64,000 bases of DNA from Gammaproteobacteria bacterium (lineage in GTDB: Bacteria > Pseudomonadota > Gammaproteobacteria > Pseudomonadales > Pseudohongiellaceae). The position numbers and the translations under genes were made by a program. The DNA is taken from NCBI GenBank assembly GCA_041395725.1, contig JAWKZW010000001.1, positions 2,170,001-2,234,000 on the forward strand, in the 5' to 3' direction. Below are positions 55,573-64,000 of the stretch, one piece after another (position 1 is the first letter of the stretch; each line of letters begins with the position of its first letter). A model generated the notes under the pieces. It was not told where the DNA came from. It worked only from the letters and a program-made list of their open reading frames with translations, and ran no database searches.

Positions 55573-56052
55573 ATGACAATTGACGTAGGCGACAAGATAC
55601 CCGCCGGGACTTTCAAGATCATGGGCGAGGAAGGCCCCCAGGATATTTCTACCGACGAGGTGTTTGCCGGAAAAAAAGTGGTGTTTTTTGCGGTGCCAGG
55701 TGCTTTTACCCCGGGTTGCTCAATGACACACCTGCCGGGTTACGTGGTGAATGCCGATAAAATCAAAGACAAGGGTGTGGACACAATCGCCTGTATGTCA
55801 GTCAACGACCCGTTCGTGATGGGTGCCTGGGGCAAAAATCAGAATGCCGATGAAATCCTCATGCTGGCCGACGGCAACGGCGACTTTACCAAGGCGATCG
55901 GAATGGAAATGGATGGCAGCGGCTTCGGTCTCGGCATGCGCTGCAAGCGCTTCGCGATGATCGTGGAAGATGGCGCCGTAACCCACCTTGCCATTGAACC
56001 GCCGGGCGGCATTGTGGTCAGCGCCGCCGAGGCGATCATGGAGAAGCTCTGA
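55573..56052 (+). CDS. Prx5-type peroxiredoxin
   Basis: A 159-residue atypical peroxiredoxin of the Prx5/AhpE-like type. It starts MTIDVGDKIPAGTFKIM and has the peroxidatic motif AVPGAFTPGCSMTHLPGY and the later VNDPFVMGAWGK, SGFGLGMRCKRFAMIVEDG. The C-terminal Cys in M-R-C-K-R may be the resolving residue. The start is ATG 55573, with GGAG upstream. A dienelactone hydrolase-like gene follows after 27 bp, same strand. Confidence 0.92.
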   Translation: MTIDVGDKIPAGTFKIMGEEGPQDISTDEVFAGKKVVFFAVPGAFTPGCSMTHLPGYVVNADKIKDKGVDTIACMSVNDPFVMGAWGKNQNADEILMLADGNGDFTKAIGMEMDGSGFGLGMRCKRFAMIVEDGAVTHLAIEPPGGIVVSAAEAIMEKL

Positions 56053-56079
56053 TTTTCAGGAGTTAGCAGGAGTTAGCTT

Positions 56080-56793
56080 ATGAGTACCCAGCTGATTGAA
56101 TACCAGGATGGCGACACCCTGCTTGAGGGTTATCTGGCCTGTCCCGACGCTGTTTCCGCGCCACCTCCGGTCGTGATGGTAGCTCATGACTGGTCCGGCA
56201 GGCGCGAGTTTGCCTGCCAGGCTGCCGACCGGCTTGCGGAATGGGGTTACGCTGGGTTTGCTCTGGACATGTATGGCAAGGGCGTATTCGGTAGCGATGG
56301 GGACAACGAGGGCAACGCCGCCCTCATGAACCCACTCGCCTCCGACCGCCAGAAACTGCGCCAGCGTATGCTGGCTGCGCTGGCCTGTGTGCGGCAGCAG
56401 CCACAGGTCGATGGATCCCGGGTGGCGGCTATGGGCTTCTGTTTTGGTGGTCTGTGCGTGCTCGAACTGGCCCGCGCCGGGGCCGACGTGCTTGGGGTGG
56501 TGAGTATTCACGGTATCTTTGCCCGCGGCGAGGTGGGCAACGAGGCGATTACCGCCAGAGTGCTGTGTCTGCACGGTCATGAAGACCCTATGGTGCCACC
56601 TGAACAGGTGCTGGCCTTTGAGACCGAGATGACTGATGCAGGTGTGGACTGGCAGGTCCATGTCTACGGCAATACCCTGCATGCTTTTACCAATCCGGTG
56701 GCTGACAATCCGGACTTCGGCACTGTCTACAGCCCGGCAGCCGAGCGCCGCGCCTATCAGTCGCTGCGTAATTTTCTCCAGGAAATATTCTGA
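56080..56793 (+). CDS. dienelactone hydrolase family protein
   Basis: A 237-residue alpha/beta hydrolase: VVMVAHDWSGRREFACQAADRLAEWGYAGFALDMYGKG, the nucleophile Cys in MGFCFGGLCVLELAR, the acid Asp in HGHEDPMVPP and the His in NTLHAFTNP. This is the Cys-Asp-His triad of dienelactone hydrolases. The true substrate is unknown. It probably shares a transcript with the peroxiredoxin gene. Confidence 0.92.
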   Translation: MSTQLIEYQDGDTLLEGYLACPDAVSAPPPVVMVAHDWSGRREFACQAADRLAEWGYAGFALDMYGKGVFGSDGDNEGNAALMNPLASDRQKLRQRMLAALACVRQQPQVDGSRVAAMGFCFGGLCVLELARAGADVLGVVSIHGIFARGEVGNEAITARVLCLHGHEDPMVPPEQVLAFETEMTDAGVDWQVHVYGNTLHAFTNPVADNPDFGTVYSPAAERRAYQSLRNFLQEIF

Positions 56794-56972
56794 CCTGACT
56801 GGTCCTGGTCGCCAGATTCAGGCTGACTAGCGTGACCCTTGTCACGGGTTATGGCTTGTTTGCTTCCAAACCGGCAGCAGGGTCCTTTACTATCCCTCAC
56901 TGCAGGTCGTAAGCGGGTTCGCAGCCTGACAATCAGGGTCGGGCTGTTCCCGCCATTAGCCGGGGGCTGAAA

Positions 56973-57046
56973 ACGTTTTTGGCCGGCATTGCTTTTTGCC
57001 ACGGCCTTACCTCGGCCAAAAACGTGGCAACCCTTTGAAAAGGTTG
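56973..57046 (+). promoter_or_regulatory. structured leader of the GGDEF gene
   Basis: ACGTTTTTGGCC (56973-56984) pairs perfectly with GGCCAAAAACGT (57014-57025). A second small stem (CAACC 57028-57032 with GGTTG 57042-57046) overlaps the Shine-Dalgarno AAAAGG of the gene at 57050. Together they could control translation of the cyclase. It matches no riboswitch I know. Confidence 0.45.
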
Positions 57047-57049
57047 GAA

Positions 57050-57703
57050 ATGGGTTCGATGCAGAATCTAGAAGAACTGATTAATCCAGTGAATGAATGC
57101 AGTGAGGAATGCCCCGCTGGCGACGACAGTTGTCCGCATTTCCGGGAACTGAAGCGCTTGCGGGATGAAAACAAGGAACTTGCCGCGCTGGTTCGCACGG
57201 ACGAGCTGACCGGGCTGTTCAATTTTCGCTATTTTCTCCAGGCAGTGGAACTGGAAATGGAGCGTTCCCGCCGCTCCGATCAGCCAACCACGCTGATCAT
57301 GATGGATATCGATCACTTCAAGGACTTCAACGATGCCTACGGTCATGAGGCGGGCAACAAGGCATTGGCCAGTATTGCCCGGGTATTGAAGAACGCCATT
57401 CGACGGCTCGATATTCCCTGCCGCTACGGCGGCGAAGAATTTGCCATCATCCTGCCGGATACCCCTTTGAGCGCCGGTGTTATGTTTGCCAATCGACTAC
57501 GACACCTGGTCGAAAGGGCCCGTATTCAGTTGTCCGGTACGGAAGTACAATTGACCTCCAGTTTCGGCGTCGACACCTTCACCAAGAACGATGAGGCCTC
57601 CGTGTACGGGTTTATTGAGCGGGTCGACAAGCTGCTTTACGACGCCAAGACTGAAGGCAGAAATCAGGTCCAGTATCCGCCCTTCGATGTTAACAGGGAA
57701 TAA
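57050..57703 (+). CDS. small GGDEF diguanylate cyclase with an N-terminal cysteine cluster
   Basis: A 217-residue cyclase making c-di-GMP. The GGDEF domain (about 50-210) has DELTGLFNFRYF, DIDHFKDFNDAYGHEAGNKAL, RYGGEEFAI with GGEEF at 127-131, and an inhibitory I-site R118-x-x-D121. The only sensory part is 45 residues with C17, C21 and C28 (C-x3-C-x6-C), which could bind a metal or report redox state. The start is ATG 57050. The leader is structured. Confidence 0.9.
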   Translation: MGSMQNLEELINPVNECSEECPAGDDSCPHFRELKRLRDENKELAALVRTDELTGLFNFRYFLQAVELEMERSRRSDQPTTLIMMDIDHFKDFNDAYGHEAGNKALASIARVLKNAIRRLDIPCRYGGEEFAIILPDTPLSAGVMFANRLRHLVERARIQLSGTEVQLTSSFGVDTFTKNDEASVYGFIERVDKLLYDAKTEGRNQVQYPPFDVNRE

Positions 57704-57774
57704 ACCCAACCATTCATTCAATGAGGGGGTTAATAGGTAAACCTCTCACTGATCTGCTCACTTTCAGCGGATTT

Positions 57775-58425
57775 TCAGTCGGGAGAACTTATCTCCCTGG
57801 CCAGGTGGTGCAGAATTGCGGCTGTCGCCCCCCAGACCCTGAAACCTTCATAGTGTAATTCCAGAACTGTGCGTTCACTGCCCTGATACTCCATGGCAGT
57901 TTCGCGGTACGAGCCCGGATCCATTAACATCGCCGTTGGCACGGTAAATATTTCGTTGACTTCAATGGGGCAGGGCCTGAGTTCAGGGGTCGGTCCAATC
58001 AGCCCTATGACCGGAGTGACTTCAAAGCCTGAGGGCAGCAGTATTTGACCTAACAATCCAATAACCTGCACGGATTCCGGCGCCAGGCCGATTTCCTCTT
58101 CCGCCTCCCGTAACGCTGTCATGATTTCGTTCGCGTCATGGGGCTCCCGGGTTCCTCCCGGCAGGCTCACCTGTCCGCCGTGACTGGTCAATTCCGGAGA
58201 TCGAACGGTCAACACGATCTGACTGGGTTTGCTGGATGAGGGCCTGAGTATCGGGATGAGCACCGAAGCTTTTCTAAAGGTCCTGCCGGCCTGTCGGGTG
58301 ATTGCATCCACCTTGCCGTCTGGATGGGGTATCCGCTTGCCGGACACTGACTGCGACTCATCGAAGTACCGCAGCAGCCGCTGCAGTTGAGGTTCATTCA
58401 GTAACAGTGGGTCTTCCGATAGCAT
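57775..58425 (-). CDS. nudL: NUDIX hydrolase, NudL/CoA pyrophosphatase type
   Basis: A 216-residue NUDIX enzyme that probably hydrolyses CoA or its derivatives. Hallmarks are RKASVLIPIL, VLTVRSPELTSHGGQVSLPGGT (partly cited), TALREAEEEIGL as the REUXEEXGU Nudix helix, ILLPSGFEVTPVIG (the UPF0035/CoA motif) and IEVNEIFTVP. It is downstream of the second TonB receptor, after a bidirectional terminator. Confidence 0.92.
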   Translation of the reverse strand: MLSEDPLLLNEPQLQRLLRYFDESQSVSGKRIPHPDGKVDAITRQAGRTFRKASVLIPILRPSSSKPSQIVLTVRSPELTSHGGQVSLPGGTREPHDANEIMTALREAEEEIGLAPESVQVIGLLGQILLPSGFEVTPVIGLIGPTPELRPCPIEVNEIFTVPTAMLMDPGSYRETAMEYQGSERTVLELHYEGFRVWGATAAILHHLAREISSPD

Positions 58426-58472
58426 TATTTCTCACCGGGAACAGGGGCGGACGGCAAGCCGATAGTAAAAGA

Positions 58473-58498
58473 AAAATGCCGGCATATGCCGGCATTTT
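58473..58498. terminator. perfectly palindromic bidirectional terminator
   Basis: AAAATGCCGGCAT is followed directly by its exact inverse ATGCCGGCATTTT, a 26-base perfect palindrome ending in T4 on both strands. It is 30 bp past the stop of the TonB receptor gene at 58529. Confidence 0.8.
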
Positions 58499-58528
58499 GA
58501 GTCGCTGCCTACCTGCCGGGGCGGGCTC

Positions 58529-60604
58529 TTACAGCATGCTCCAGGTTACTGACAGGAATGCGTGAATCGGCAGGCCAATAAAATAACGGTCACCACCAAA
58601 CGTAGTCCAGTCTGCTCGCTCGGCATATTCTTCATCCGTCAGGTTGAGAATTCTGAGCGACACGCTGAGGTCTTCGTTGACGTTCCAGTTGGTGCGCAGG
58701 TTGTAAACATTGTGGCCTTCGTAGTCCGCAGTGTTCTCGGGGTTGGTGTAGTACTCACCCATGTTCACCCATTCCAGCTCAGTGGACAGGGTTGGTGTCA
58801 TCTGCCAGTTTACGCGGAAGTTGCCGAATTTCTCCGGCGCTGTGTCGATGTCGTTTCCTTCCAGAATGTCGCCGGTTACATCTTTCTCGTAGGTCTGGCG
58901 AGAGAAGTTGTAAGTGCCGGCAAGCGTGATCGTCTCCGTCAGCGCATAGGCGCCGGCCAGTTCAATACCCCGGTGCCTGGTTTCACTACCAAACAGATTA
59001 GCTCGCGAACTGTCAGTAACGATGTCGTTCTCTTTGTCCATGAGATAACCGGTTACCGAGTATTCCCAACCGTCTCCGAAGCCTTCGAAGGCCAGTTCAT
59101 AGCTGTCCAGTTGCACGGGTTCAAGATCAGCTACAGTCTGGGAGCCCTGCAGGCGGTACAGTTCGCTGGCCTGTGGCATCCTGAAACCGTTCTGCACCCG
59201 GGCCTGCACATTGTGGCTATCGTTAAAGCGATAGCGCACGCCCAGCTTGGGTGACACCTCGCTGAAATCGTCGTCCCGGTCTGCCGGGCGGCTGTAGCGG
59301 CAACCGCCGAAACCACAGGCTACACCGTTATCCTTGGTGCGCCCATCCAGCATCTGGTTGTCGTATTGGTATTCCATTTTTTCCCAGCGCAGACCCAGCG
59401 AAACGTCCCACTGATCGTTTATGTAGTACTGATAATGGACAAACGGGGCTATCTGTAAGGCTTCCACTTCGTAATCATAGTGTTTGCCTACCGGAATGGT
59501 GTTCTGCAGGAAAGCGGAGCCCTGGGTGGGATTTTCCTGAAACTGTTTTAAGTTGCCGTCGGTGGATTCCACATCCAGACCCAGCGCGAAGTAGGAGTCA
59601 TCGCTGAAATCCCTGTAACTGGCGAACTGGAAACCGAGACTGCGGTGTTCGCTGTCCTCGGTGGGCTGACCCGGCAGGAAGTGCTGGATGAAATTCAGGT
59701 TCACTTCCCGAAAATAAGGCGTTAAAACCACTTCCCAGTCATTGCCCAGGTCCTTGCTGATCCGGGTCCAGGCGCGAAAAGATTCGTTGTCGCGGTAGGC
59801 TTCGGGATTGGGGTTGGTATCCCGCAGTCCGCTATTCTTGTAGACCTCGAAGCCTTCCACGTAGCCGCCGGTTTCCTGGTTCAGATTGGTGCGGGTAAAG
59901 CCGCCGTCAAGCATCAGGCCGCCGTCGGTCCGGTACTGATAGACCCAGCTGAGCTTCTGCTGGTCGACGCCACTGTCATCCTGCCAGCCTTCGGAGTTTT
60001 CGCCGGTTGCCAGGAACATGTGTTTGAAGTTGCCGGAATCGAAACCGACTACCGCGCCGGCCCGGTACGAGCCCCAGGGCCCGGCTTCCAGGGTGACGTC
60101 CAGTCGTTCTTCCGGTGCGGGAAGGACTGTATTGATCATGCCGTGCAGTGCATTGGAACCGTAAAAGGCGCTACCTGGTCCACGCACGACCTCGATGCGT
60201 TCGGCATTTTCAGTGTTGGCGTCGAACATCTCGTTGACGTTACAGAAACCGGCTGCCCGCAGGGGGATGCCCTGTTCGGCAACCAGAAACGAGCCACAGG
60301 CTCCGGCACCGGTCAACACCGGCGAGCGGATAGCAATCAGGCTTTCCTGTCCGTTGTTACGGCTGATATTGACACCGGGCAGGCGATTGAGGGCCTGCTG
60401 GTAGTGAGAGTGTGCAATCTGGCGCAGCTCCGCTTCACTCAGCACCGCCAGGCTGGCATTGATGTCTCCCAGGGATTCCGCCCGTCGGGTGGTAGAGGTC
60501 ACCACGATCTCTTCGAGTTCTCTGGCTCCTGTCTGAGCGCTGGCGGAGTGAGCCATCAGGGCGGTCGCGGCGGCGATGCCGCCCACTAGAAGTTTACGAA
60601 CCAT
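58529..60604 (-). CDS. TonB-dependent outer membrane receptor
   Basis: A 691-residue receptor with signal peptide (VGGIAAATALMAHSASAQ), TonB box ELEEIVVTST and a plug domain (LNRLPGVNISRN, RIEVVRGPGSAFYGSNALHG). The plug has two Cys (GACGSF and GFCNVN) that can form a disulfide, a feature of one subfamily. The barrel ends LSVTWSML, without the usual terminal Phe. ATG 60604 has AGGGAGAG upstream. Ligand unknown. It is divergent from the nitronate-monooxygenase-like gene. Confidence 0.9.
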   Translation of the reverse strand: MVRKLLVGGIAAATALMAHSASAQTGARELEEIVVTSTTRRAESLGDINASLAVLSEAELRQIAHSHYQQALNRLPGVNISRNNGQESLIAIRSPVLTGAGACGSFLVAEQGIPLRAAGFCNVNEMFDANTENAERIEVVRGPGSAFYGSNALHGMINTVLPAPEERLDVTLEAGPWGSYRAGAVVGFDSGNFKHMFLATGENSEGWQDDSGVDQQKLSWVYQYRTDGGLMLDGGFTRTNLNQETGGYVEGFEVYKNSGLRDTNPNPEAYRDNESFRAWTRISKDLGNDWEVVLTPYFREVNLNFIQHFLPGQPTEDSEHRSLGFQFASYRDFSDDSYFALGLDVESTDGNLKQFQENPTQGSAFLQNTIPVGKHYDYEVEALQIAPFVHYQYYINDQWDVSLGLRWEKMEYQYDNQMLDGRTKDNGVACGFGGCRYSRPADRDDDFSEVSPKLGVRYRFNDSHNVQARVQNGFRMPQASELYRLQGSQTVADLEPVQLDSYELAFEGFGDGWEYSVTGYLMDKENDIVTDSSRANLFGSETRHRGIELAGAYALTETITLAGTYNFSRQTYEKDVTGDILEGNDIDTAPEKFGNFRVNWQMTPTLSTELEWVNMGEYYTNPENTADYEGHNVYNLRTNWNVNEDLSVSLRILNLTDEEYAERADWTTFGGDRYFIGLPIHAFLSVTWSML

Positions 60605-60698
60605 ATTTCTCTCCCTCGGTTGATTCATGACTGCGTCAAGGCCGGCAGGATACGCCCGTTTTCTTGTAAGGGGCTGGTTTTCTCCTGCCTGGCCAGAA

Positions 60699-60758
60699 TT
60701 AAGGAGCCTCCGATTAACTATCGCGATGCCCTGCAGTAGTTGGTCAGTGGTTCCTTAA
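60699..60758. repeat. left short repeat of the bracketing pair
   Basis: TTAAGGAGCCTCCGATTAAC plus TA (60699-60720) is the inverse, with one mismatch, of the sequence at 61861-61882. A second inverse GGTTCCTTAA lies at 60749-60758. The repeat sits in the divergent promoter region of the TonB receptor and the gene at 60886. Confidence 0.6.
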
Positions 60759-60885
60759 AAGCGCGCAACTATAGCACAGCGGCAGTGAATTTTCTGCAGT
60801 CTTTGCGTATCAAAACGTTACAACGTAAACTGGTCGGCGCTGAAAATAGTGCATTAAATCTGGCAGTTACAGGTGGGGTGAGGAA

Positions 60886-61863
60886 TTGATCAGGACTCGT
60901 GTCACAGACAGACTCGGTATCGAGCATCCGATTATCCAGGGCGGCATGCAATGGGTAGGCCGGGCGGAAATGACCTCGGCGGTCTCTAACGCAGGTGGTC
61001 TGGGTATACTCACCGCCCTGACGCAGCCGGATCCTGAAGCGCTGCTCAAGGAGATACAACGCTGCCGCACCCTGACCGACAGGCCGTTCGGGGTCAATCT
61101 GACGATTCTGCCGACTATTAAACCAGTGCCCTATGAAGAGTTCATTGCCGCCATCATCGATTCGGGTGTCAAAATTGTCGAGACGGCGGGGCGCAACCCC
61201 CAACCGTTCCTGCCCGCCATGAAAGCGGCCGGGATAACGGTTATTCATAAATGCACGTCAATCCGGCATTCCCTGAAGGCGGAGAGTATCGGCTGTGACA
61301 TGGTGAGTGTCGATGGGTTTGAATGTGCCGGGCATCCTGGCGAGGATGATGTCACCAACCTGATACTGCTGCCGCTTGCTGCCACACGTTTGAAAATTCC
61401 CTTTATCGCGTCCGGCGGTTTTGCCGACGGGCGTGGCCTGGCGGCGGCCCTGGCGATGGGCGCCGACGGGATCAATATGGGGACCCGCTTCATGGTCACC
61501 AGGGAAGCGCCGATTCATGACCGGGTGAAACAGGCTATGGTCGATGCGACTGAGCTGGATACCGCCTTGTTGTATCGAAGCTTAAGAAACACGGCGCGGG
61601 TGTTCAAGAATGCGGTGGCAGAGCAGGTGCTGGAGATCGAGAGTCGAGAAGGTCCCACGGACTTTGACGATATTGCACCCTTGGTCAAAGGCACCCGGGG
61701 GCGCGAGCTGTTCGAGAGCGGGAATCTGCATCACGGCATCTGGTCGGCTGGCATGGTCATCGGTCTGATCGACGATATTCCAACCTGTGAGGAACTGATT
61801 GCCCGGATAGTTGCGGAAGCTGAGCAGATAATTTCCCAACGGTTAACCGGGTTGTTACGGTAG
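60886..61863 (+). CDS. nitronate monooxygenase-like flavin oxidoreductase
   Basis: A 325-residue TIM-barrel FMN protein of the nitronate monooxygenase/enoyl-ACP-reductase II (NPD) family: IEHPIIQGGMQWVGRAEMTSAVSNAGGLGIL, PFGVNLTILPT, VDGFECAGHPGEDD (His of the active site), FIASGGFADGRGLAAALAMGADGINMGTRF. The start is TTG 60886 with AGGTGGGG upstream. It converts nitronates or related compounds; the true substrate is unknown. The stop codon lies within the right-hand repeat. Confidence 0.9.
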   Translation: MIRTRVTDRLGIEHPIIQGGMQWVGRAEMTSAVSNAGGLGILTALTQPDPEALLKEIQRCRTLTDRPFGVNLTILPTIKPVPYEEFIAAIIDSGVKIVETAGRNPQPFLPAMKAAGITVIHKCTSIRHSLKAESIGCDMVSVDGFECAGHPGEDDVTNLILLPLAATRLKIPFIASGGFADGRGLAAALAMGADGINMGTRFMVTREAPIHDRVKQAMVDATELDTALLYRSLRNTARVFKNAVAEQVLEIESREGPTDFDDIAPLVKGTRGRELFESGNLHHGIWSAGMVIGLIDDIPTCEELIARIVAEAEQIISQRLTGLLR

Positions 61864-61895
61864 TTAATCAGAGGCTCCTTAATCAGAAGTTCCTT
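61861..61895. repeat. right short repeat of the bracketing pair
   Basis: TAGTTAATCAGAGGCTCCTT plus AA (61861-61882) is the inverse of 60699-60720 with 21 of 22 bases matching, and continues TCAGAAGTTCCTT, matching the cluster at 45541. It begins at the stop codon of the gene at 60886. Confidence 0.6.
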
Positions 61896-61938
61896 CATGA
61901 AAAGGTTTCTTGCCTGATAAACGGCCGCGGAGGCAGCT

Positions 61939-62730
61939 ATGCAGATTAAAGACAAGGTAGTGATCGTCACCGGTGGCGCCAGTGGCATCGGCAGGGCGCT
62001 GTGCGAAAGGTTTGCCGATGAAGACGCACGCGGCATTGTGGTTTCTGACATCAATCAGGCTGGCGCCAGGCAGGTGGCTGAAAGTATTGCGTCGCGAACT
62101 GACTCACTGGCAGTGGCCACCAATGTTGCCGAGGAAGAGCAGGTCAAGGGTCTGGTCGAGACCACCCTGAACAGGTTTGGTCAGATTGATCTGCTGTGTT
62201 CCAATGCCGGGATTTTTACTCCCGGCGGCGAGGAGGTTGCCACCGAGGCGTGGCAGAAGATCTGGGATATCAATGTCATGTCGCACATCTTCGCCGCCCG
62301 TGCCGTGCTGCCCCACATGCTGGAACGAGGCGAAGGTTATCTGCTGAACACTGCCTCGGCCGCGGGGCTGCTGAGTCAGATTGGCTCAGCCCCTTACGCA
62401 GTAACCAAACACGCGGCAGTCGGTTTTGCCGAGTGGTTGTCGATCACCTACGGTGATCGGGGGATCAGGGTTTCGGTGCTGTGCCCGCAGGCCGTACGCA
62501 CGGAAATGACTGCCAATACCCGCAACGGCGGCGTAGCCGGTGTGGATGGGATGCTGGAGCCGGAGCAGCTTGCCGGCACGGTAGTGGAGACGCTGGCGGA
62601 AGAGCGGTTCCTCGTGTTGCCGCACCCGGAAGTGCTTACCTATATTCAGCGCAAAGCGTCCGACTATGACCGCTGGCTGGCCGGGATGCGCAAGCTGCAG
62701 GCCCGGTTCGGTTCCTTGTACGAAGACTGA
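61939..62730 (+). CDS. short-chain dehydrogenase/reductase
   Basis: A 263-residue Rossmann enzyme: VVIVTGGASGIGRALCERF (T-G-x3-G-I-G), VVSDIN (Asp after beta-2 favours NAD), LLCSNAGIF, the catalytic Ser in LLNTASAAGLLS and Y-x3-K in YAVTKHAAVGFAEWL. GGAGG precedes the start. Substrate unknown. It is 75 bp after the nitronate-monooxygenase-like gene, same strand. Confidence 0.92.
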   Translation: MQIKDKVVIVTGGASGIGRALCERFADEDARGIVVSDINQAGARQVAESIASRTDSLAVATNVAEEEQVKGLVETTLNRFGQIDLLCSNAGIFTPGGEEVATEAWQKIWDINVMSHIFAARAVLPHMLERGEGYLLNTASAAGLLSQIGSAPYAVTKHAAVGFAEWLSITYGDRGIRVSVLCPQAVRTEMTANTRNGGVAGVDGMLEPEQLAGTVVETLAEERFLVLPHPEVLTYIQRKASDYDRWLAGMRKLQARFGSLYED

Positions 62731-62895
62731 TGGGCCGATGAATCGCTCTCCGTGTGGTAGCGGGAAATTACCCGGGAGGGCAGGGAAATCCTTTTCGAGA
62801 CATGGTAACCTTCACTTTTTAGCCGGAAAACCGGCGGCATACTGCTGTTTTCCTCATCACCAAACCCCGAAACAGACGACGCAGAAGGAAGAACT

Positions 62896-63384
62896 ATGAC
62901 ATTGATGATAGGCAAACACAGTGTGGTATCGATTCATTACACGCTGAAAGATGACGAAGGTCAGGTAATGGACAGCTCCGAGGGGCGTGAACCACTGGCC
63001 TACCTGCACGGCGAAAACAACCTGATTCCCGGCCTGGAAAGTGAGCTGCAGGGCAAGACTGTGGGCAGCAGGTTCGAAACCATCATCGAGCCGAAAGACG
63101 CCTATGGTGAAACGAATGACGAGTTAGTTCAGACAATCGGCAAGCAGATGTTTCAGGGAGTGGAGGAAATCGAGCCTGGCATGACCTTTATCGCCCAGGG
63201 CGAAGGCGGCCAGCAGCGTCAGGTGCGGGTTGTCGAAGTGGATGAAGAGAATGTGACTATCGATGCCAACCATCCCATGGCGGGGAAGACCCTGCATTTC
63301 GATGTGGAGGTTGTGGAGGTGCGGGAAGCGACGCCGCAGGAAATTGAGCATGGTCATGTTCATGGCGGCGGCCACGACCACTAG
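62896..63384 (+). CDS. slyD: FKBP-type peptidyl-prolyl isomerase SlyD
   Basis: A 162-residue chaperone and isomerase: VVSIHYTLKDDEGQVMDSS, PLAYLHGENNLIPGLESELQGK (partly cited), the IF insert domain with EPKDAYGE and GMTFIAQG, then DANHPMAGKTLHFDVEVVEV. The His-rich tail (GHVHGGGHDH) suits metal binding and is shorter than in E. coli. AAGGAAGAA stands before the ATG. Confidence 0.94.
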   Translation: MTLMIGKHSVVSIHYTLKDDEGQVMDSSEGREPLAYLHGENNLIPGLESELQGKTVGSRFETIIEPKDAYGETNDELVQTIGKQMFQGVEEIEPGMTFIAQGEGGQQRQVRVVEVDEENVTIDANHPMAGKTLHFDVEVVEVREATPQEIEHGHVHGGGHDH

Positions 63385-63421
63385 ATACAAGCGCTGGCCA
63401 CGTAACCCGAGGTTCCCTGAA

Positions 63422-64000
63422 TTGATCACCAGACTTGTTAAAATCTGCCTCCTGGCACTCCTGATCGGTCCCGCACCGGGCCTGGCTCAGGAGAGCCTTG
63501 AACTCAAAGACGGTTGGACTATCCAGTACTTTCTGGCTCTGCCTGGTGAGGAATCCAGTCGTCAGTCGCCCTGGCCTCTGGCGGTTTTCATGGGCGGGGG
63601 TTCAGGCAATGCACCCATCTCTTACGAGGTGTACCGCTTCTATGCCAGAGAGCTGGCCAGTCTGGGCTGGGCTGTGGCCGTGCCGGTGTCTCCGGACAAC
63701 CGCTCCTTTCGCGGCGCCAATGTGGACCGGGTACGGGAACTTGTCAGTGTTCTGCAGGCGCGCGAAGACGTCGCACAGGGCAAGACTCTGCTGGCCGGTA
63801 TTTCTGCGGGGGGAATGTCGGCGCTGGAAATCGCCAGGCGCTATCCCGAAGAAATTCTGGCCGTGATGGCGGTCCCGGCGCTGGTCAGGAATGCCTTTAA
63901 TTTGAAAGCCCTGGCGGGAATGCCCGTTTATCTGCGTATCGGCAGTGACGATGAACTCGGTTGGGGAATGCAGTTCGAGGAGACTGTCGAGGCCCTGACG
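63422..64000 (+). CDS. secreted alpha/beta hydrolase, truncated by the window end
   Basis: The first 193 residues of a protein starting at TTG 63422: a signal peptide (KICLLALLIGPAPGLAQ), then PLAVFMGGGSG (oxyanion loop), AVPVSPDNRSF and the nucleophile elbow AGISAGGMSALEIAR (G-x-S-x-G-G). This is an esterase- or poly-depolymerase-like hydrolase. The C-terminus with the catalytic His lies outside the window. Confidence 0.75.
   Translation, partial: MITRLVKICLLALLIGPAPGLAQESLELKDGWTIQYFLALPGEESSRQSPWPLAVFMGGGSGNAPISYEVYRFYARELASLGWAVAVPVSPDNRSFRGANVDRVRELVSVLQAREDVAQGKTLLAGISAGGMSALEIARRYPEEILAVMAVPALVRNAFNLKALAGMPVYLRIGSDDELGWGMQFEETVEALT

Noticed and set aside
63498..63866. A 122-codon plus-strand frame
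   Set aside because: Frame shadow of the hydrolase that begins at 63422 and has a signal peptide and G-x-S-x-G-G motif.

Overview
The window looks like a chromosomal segment of a free-living, aerobic, moderately GC-rich gammaproteobacterium, probably marine (OMG-group or Pseudohongiella-like). The genus is a guess. The broad class rests on NhaR, TesA next to YbbA/YbbP-type ABC genes, Mpl, SlyD, PdxJ/PdxH, UbiX, a TIGR02444 protein, TonB-dependent receptors beside a TPR-sulfotransferase, and a LinB-like haloalkane dehalogenase. I saw no tRNA, rRNA, CRISPR array, transposase or prophage genes.

Layout. 0-9.7 kb: a broken sterol-desaturase N-terminus, an exported KatG, an NhaR regulator flanked by two small HPF-like paralogues, a PurC-SurE pair, a PQQ sugar dehydrogenase and a phosphatase-like lipoprotein. 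9.8-10.6 kb: a gene-free block with two tandem ~315-bp units of long inverted repeats, plus a third unrelated hairpin. Stems in the two homologous units show compensatory base changes, which suggests a selected structured element. 10.7-20 kb: two GST-like proteins, an OFA-type MFS transporter, a DUF4126 membrane protein, a CaCA exchanger, LapA, an MBL hydrolase, haloalkane dehalogenase and a second MFS protein. 20-23.6 kb: an OxyR-like regulator lacking the peroxidatic Cys, divergent from beta-carbonic anhydrase and a SulP transporter, with ATAG-type operator repeats between them.

24-38.6 kb is mostly housekeeping: CobB, Bcp, YbfF, PdxJ, PAP2, TesA/YbbA/YbbP, fructosamine kinase, MORN protein, PdxH, PPi-type phosphofructokinase, UbiX and TIGR02444. 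38.6-45.5 kb is the most unusual coding stretch: a divergent class I amidotransferase-like protein, then co-directional genes for a bestrophin-like membrane protein, a TIR-TM-TPR protein and a SLOG-like protein with SLATT-like membrane helices. I read the last two as a candidate nucleotide-signalling or immunity locus. 45.6-50 kb: TPR-sulfotransferase and a TonB receptor. 50-64 kb: Mpl, a LON-domain protein, a trypsin-like protease, AsmA-like and YdcF proteins, Prx5, dienelactone hydrolase, a small diguanylate cyclase, NudL, a second TonB receptor, a nitronate-monooxygenase-like protein bracketed by inverted repeats, an SDR, SlyD and a truncated hydrolase.

A short dispersed repeat related to TTAAGGAGCCTCCGATTAA recurs in at least five intergenic sites (23.6, 24.1, 45.5, 60.7 and 61.9 kb). 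All functions are inferred from reading motifs; no database search was run.
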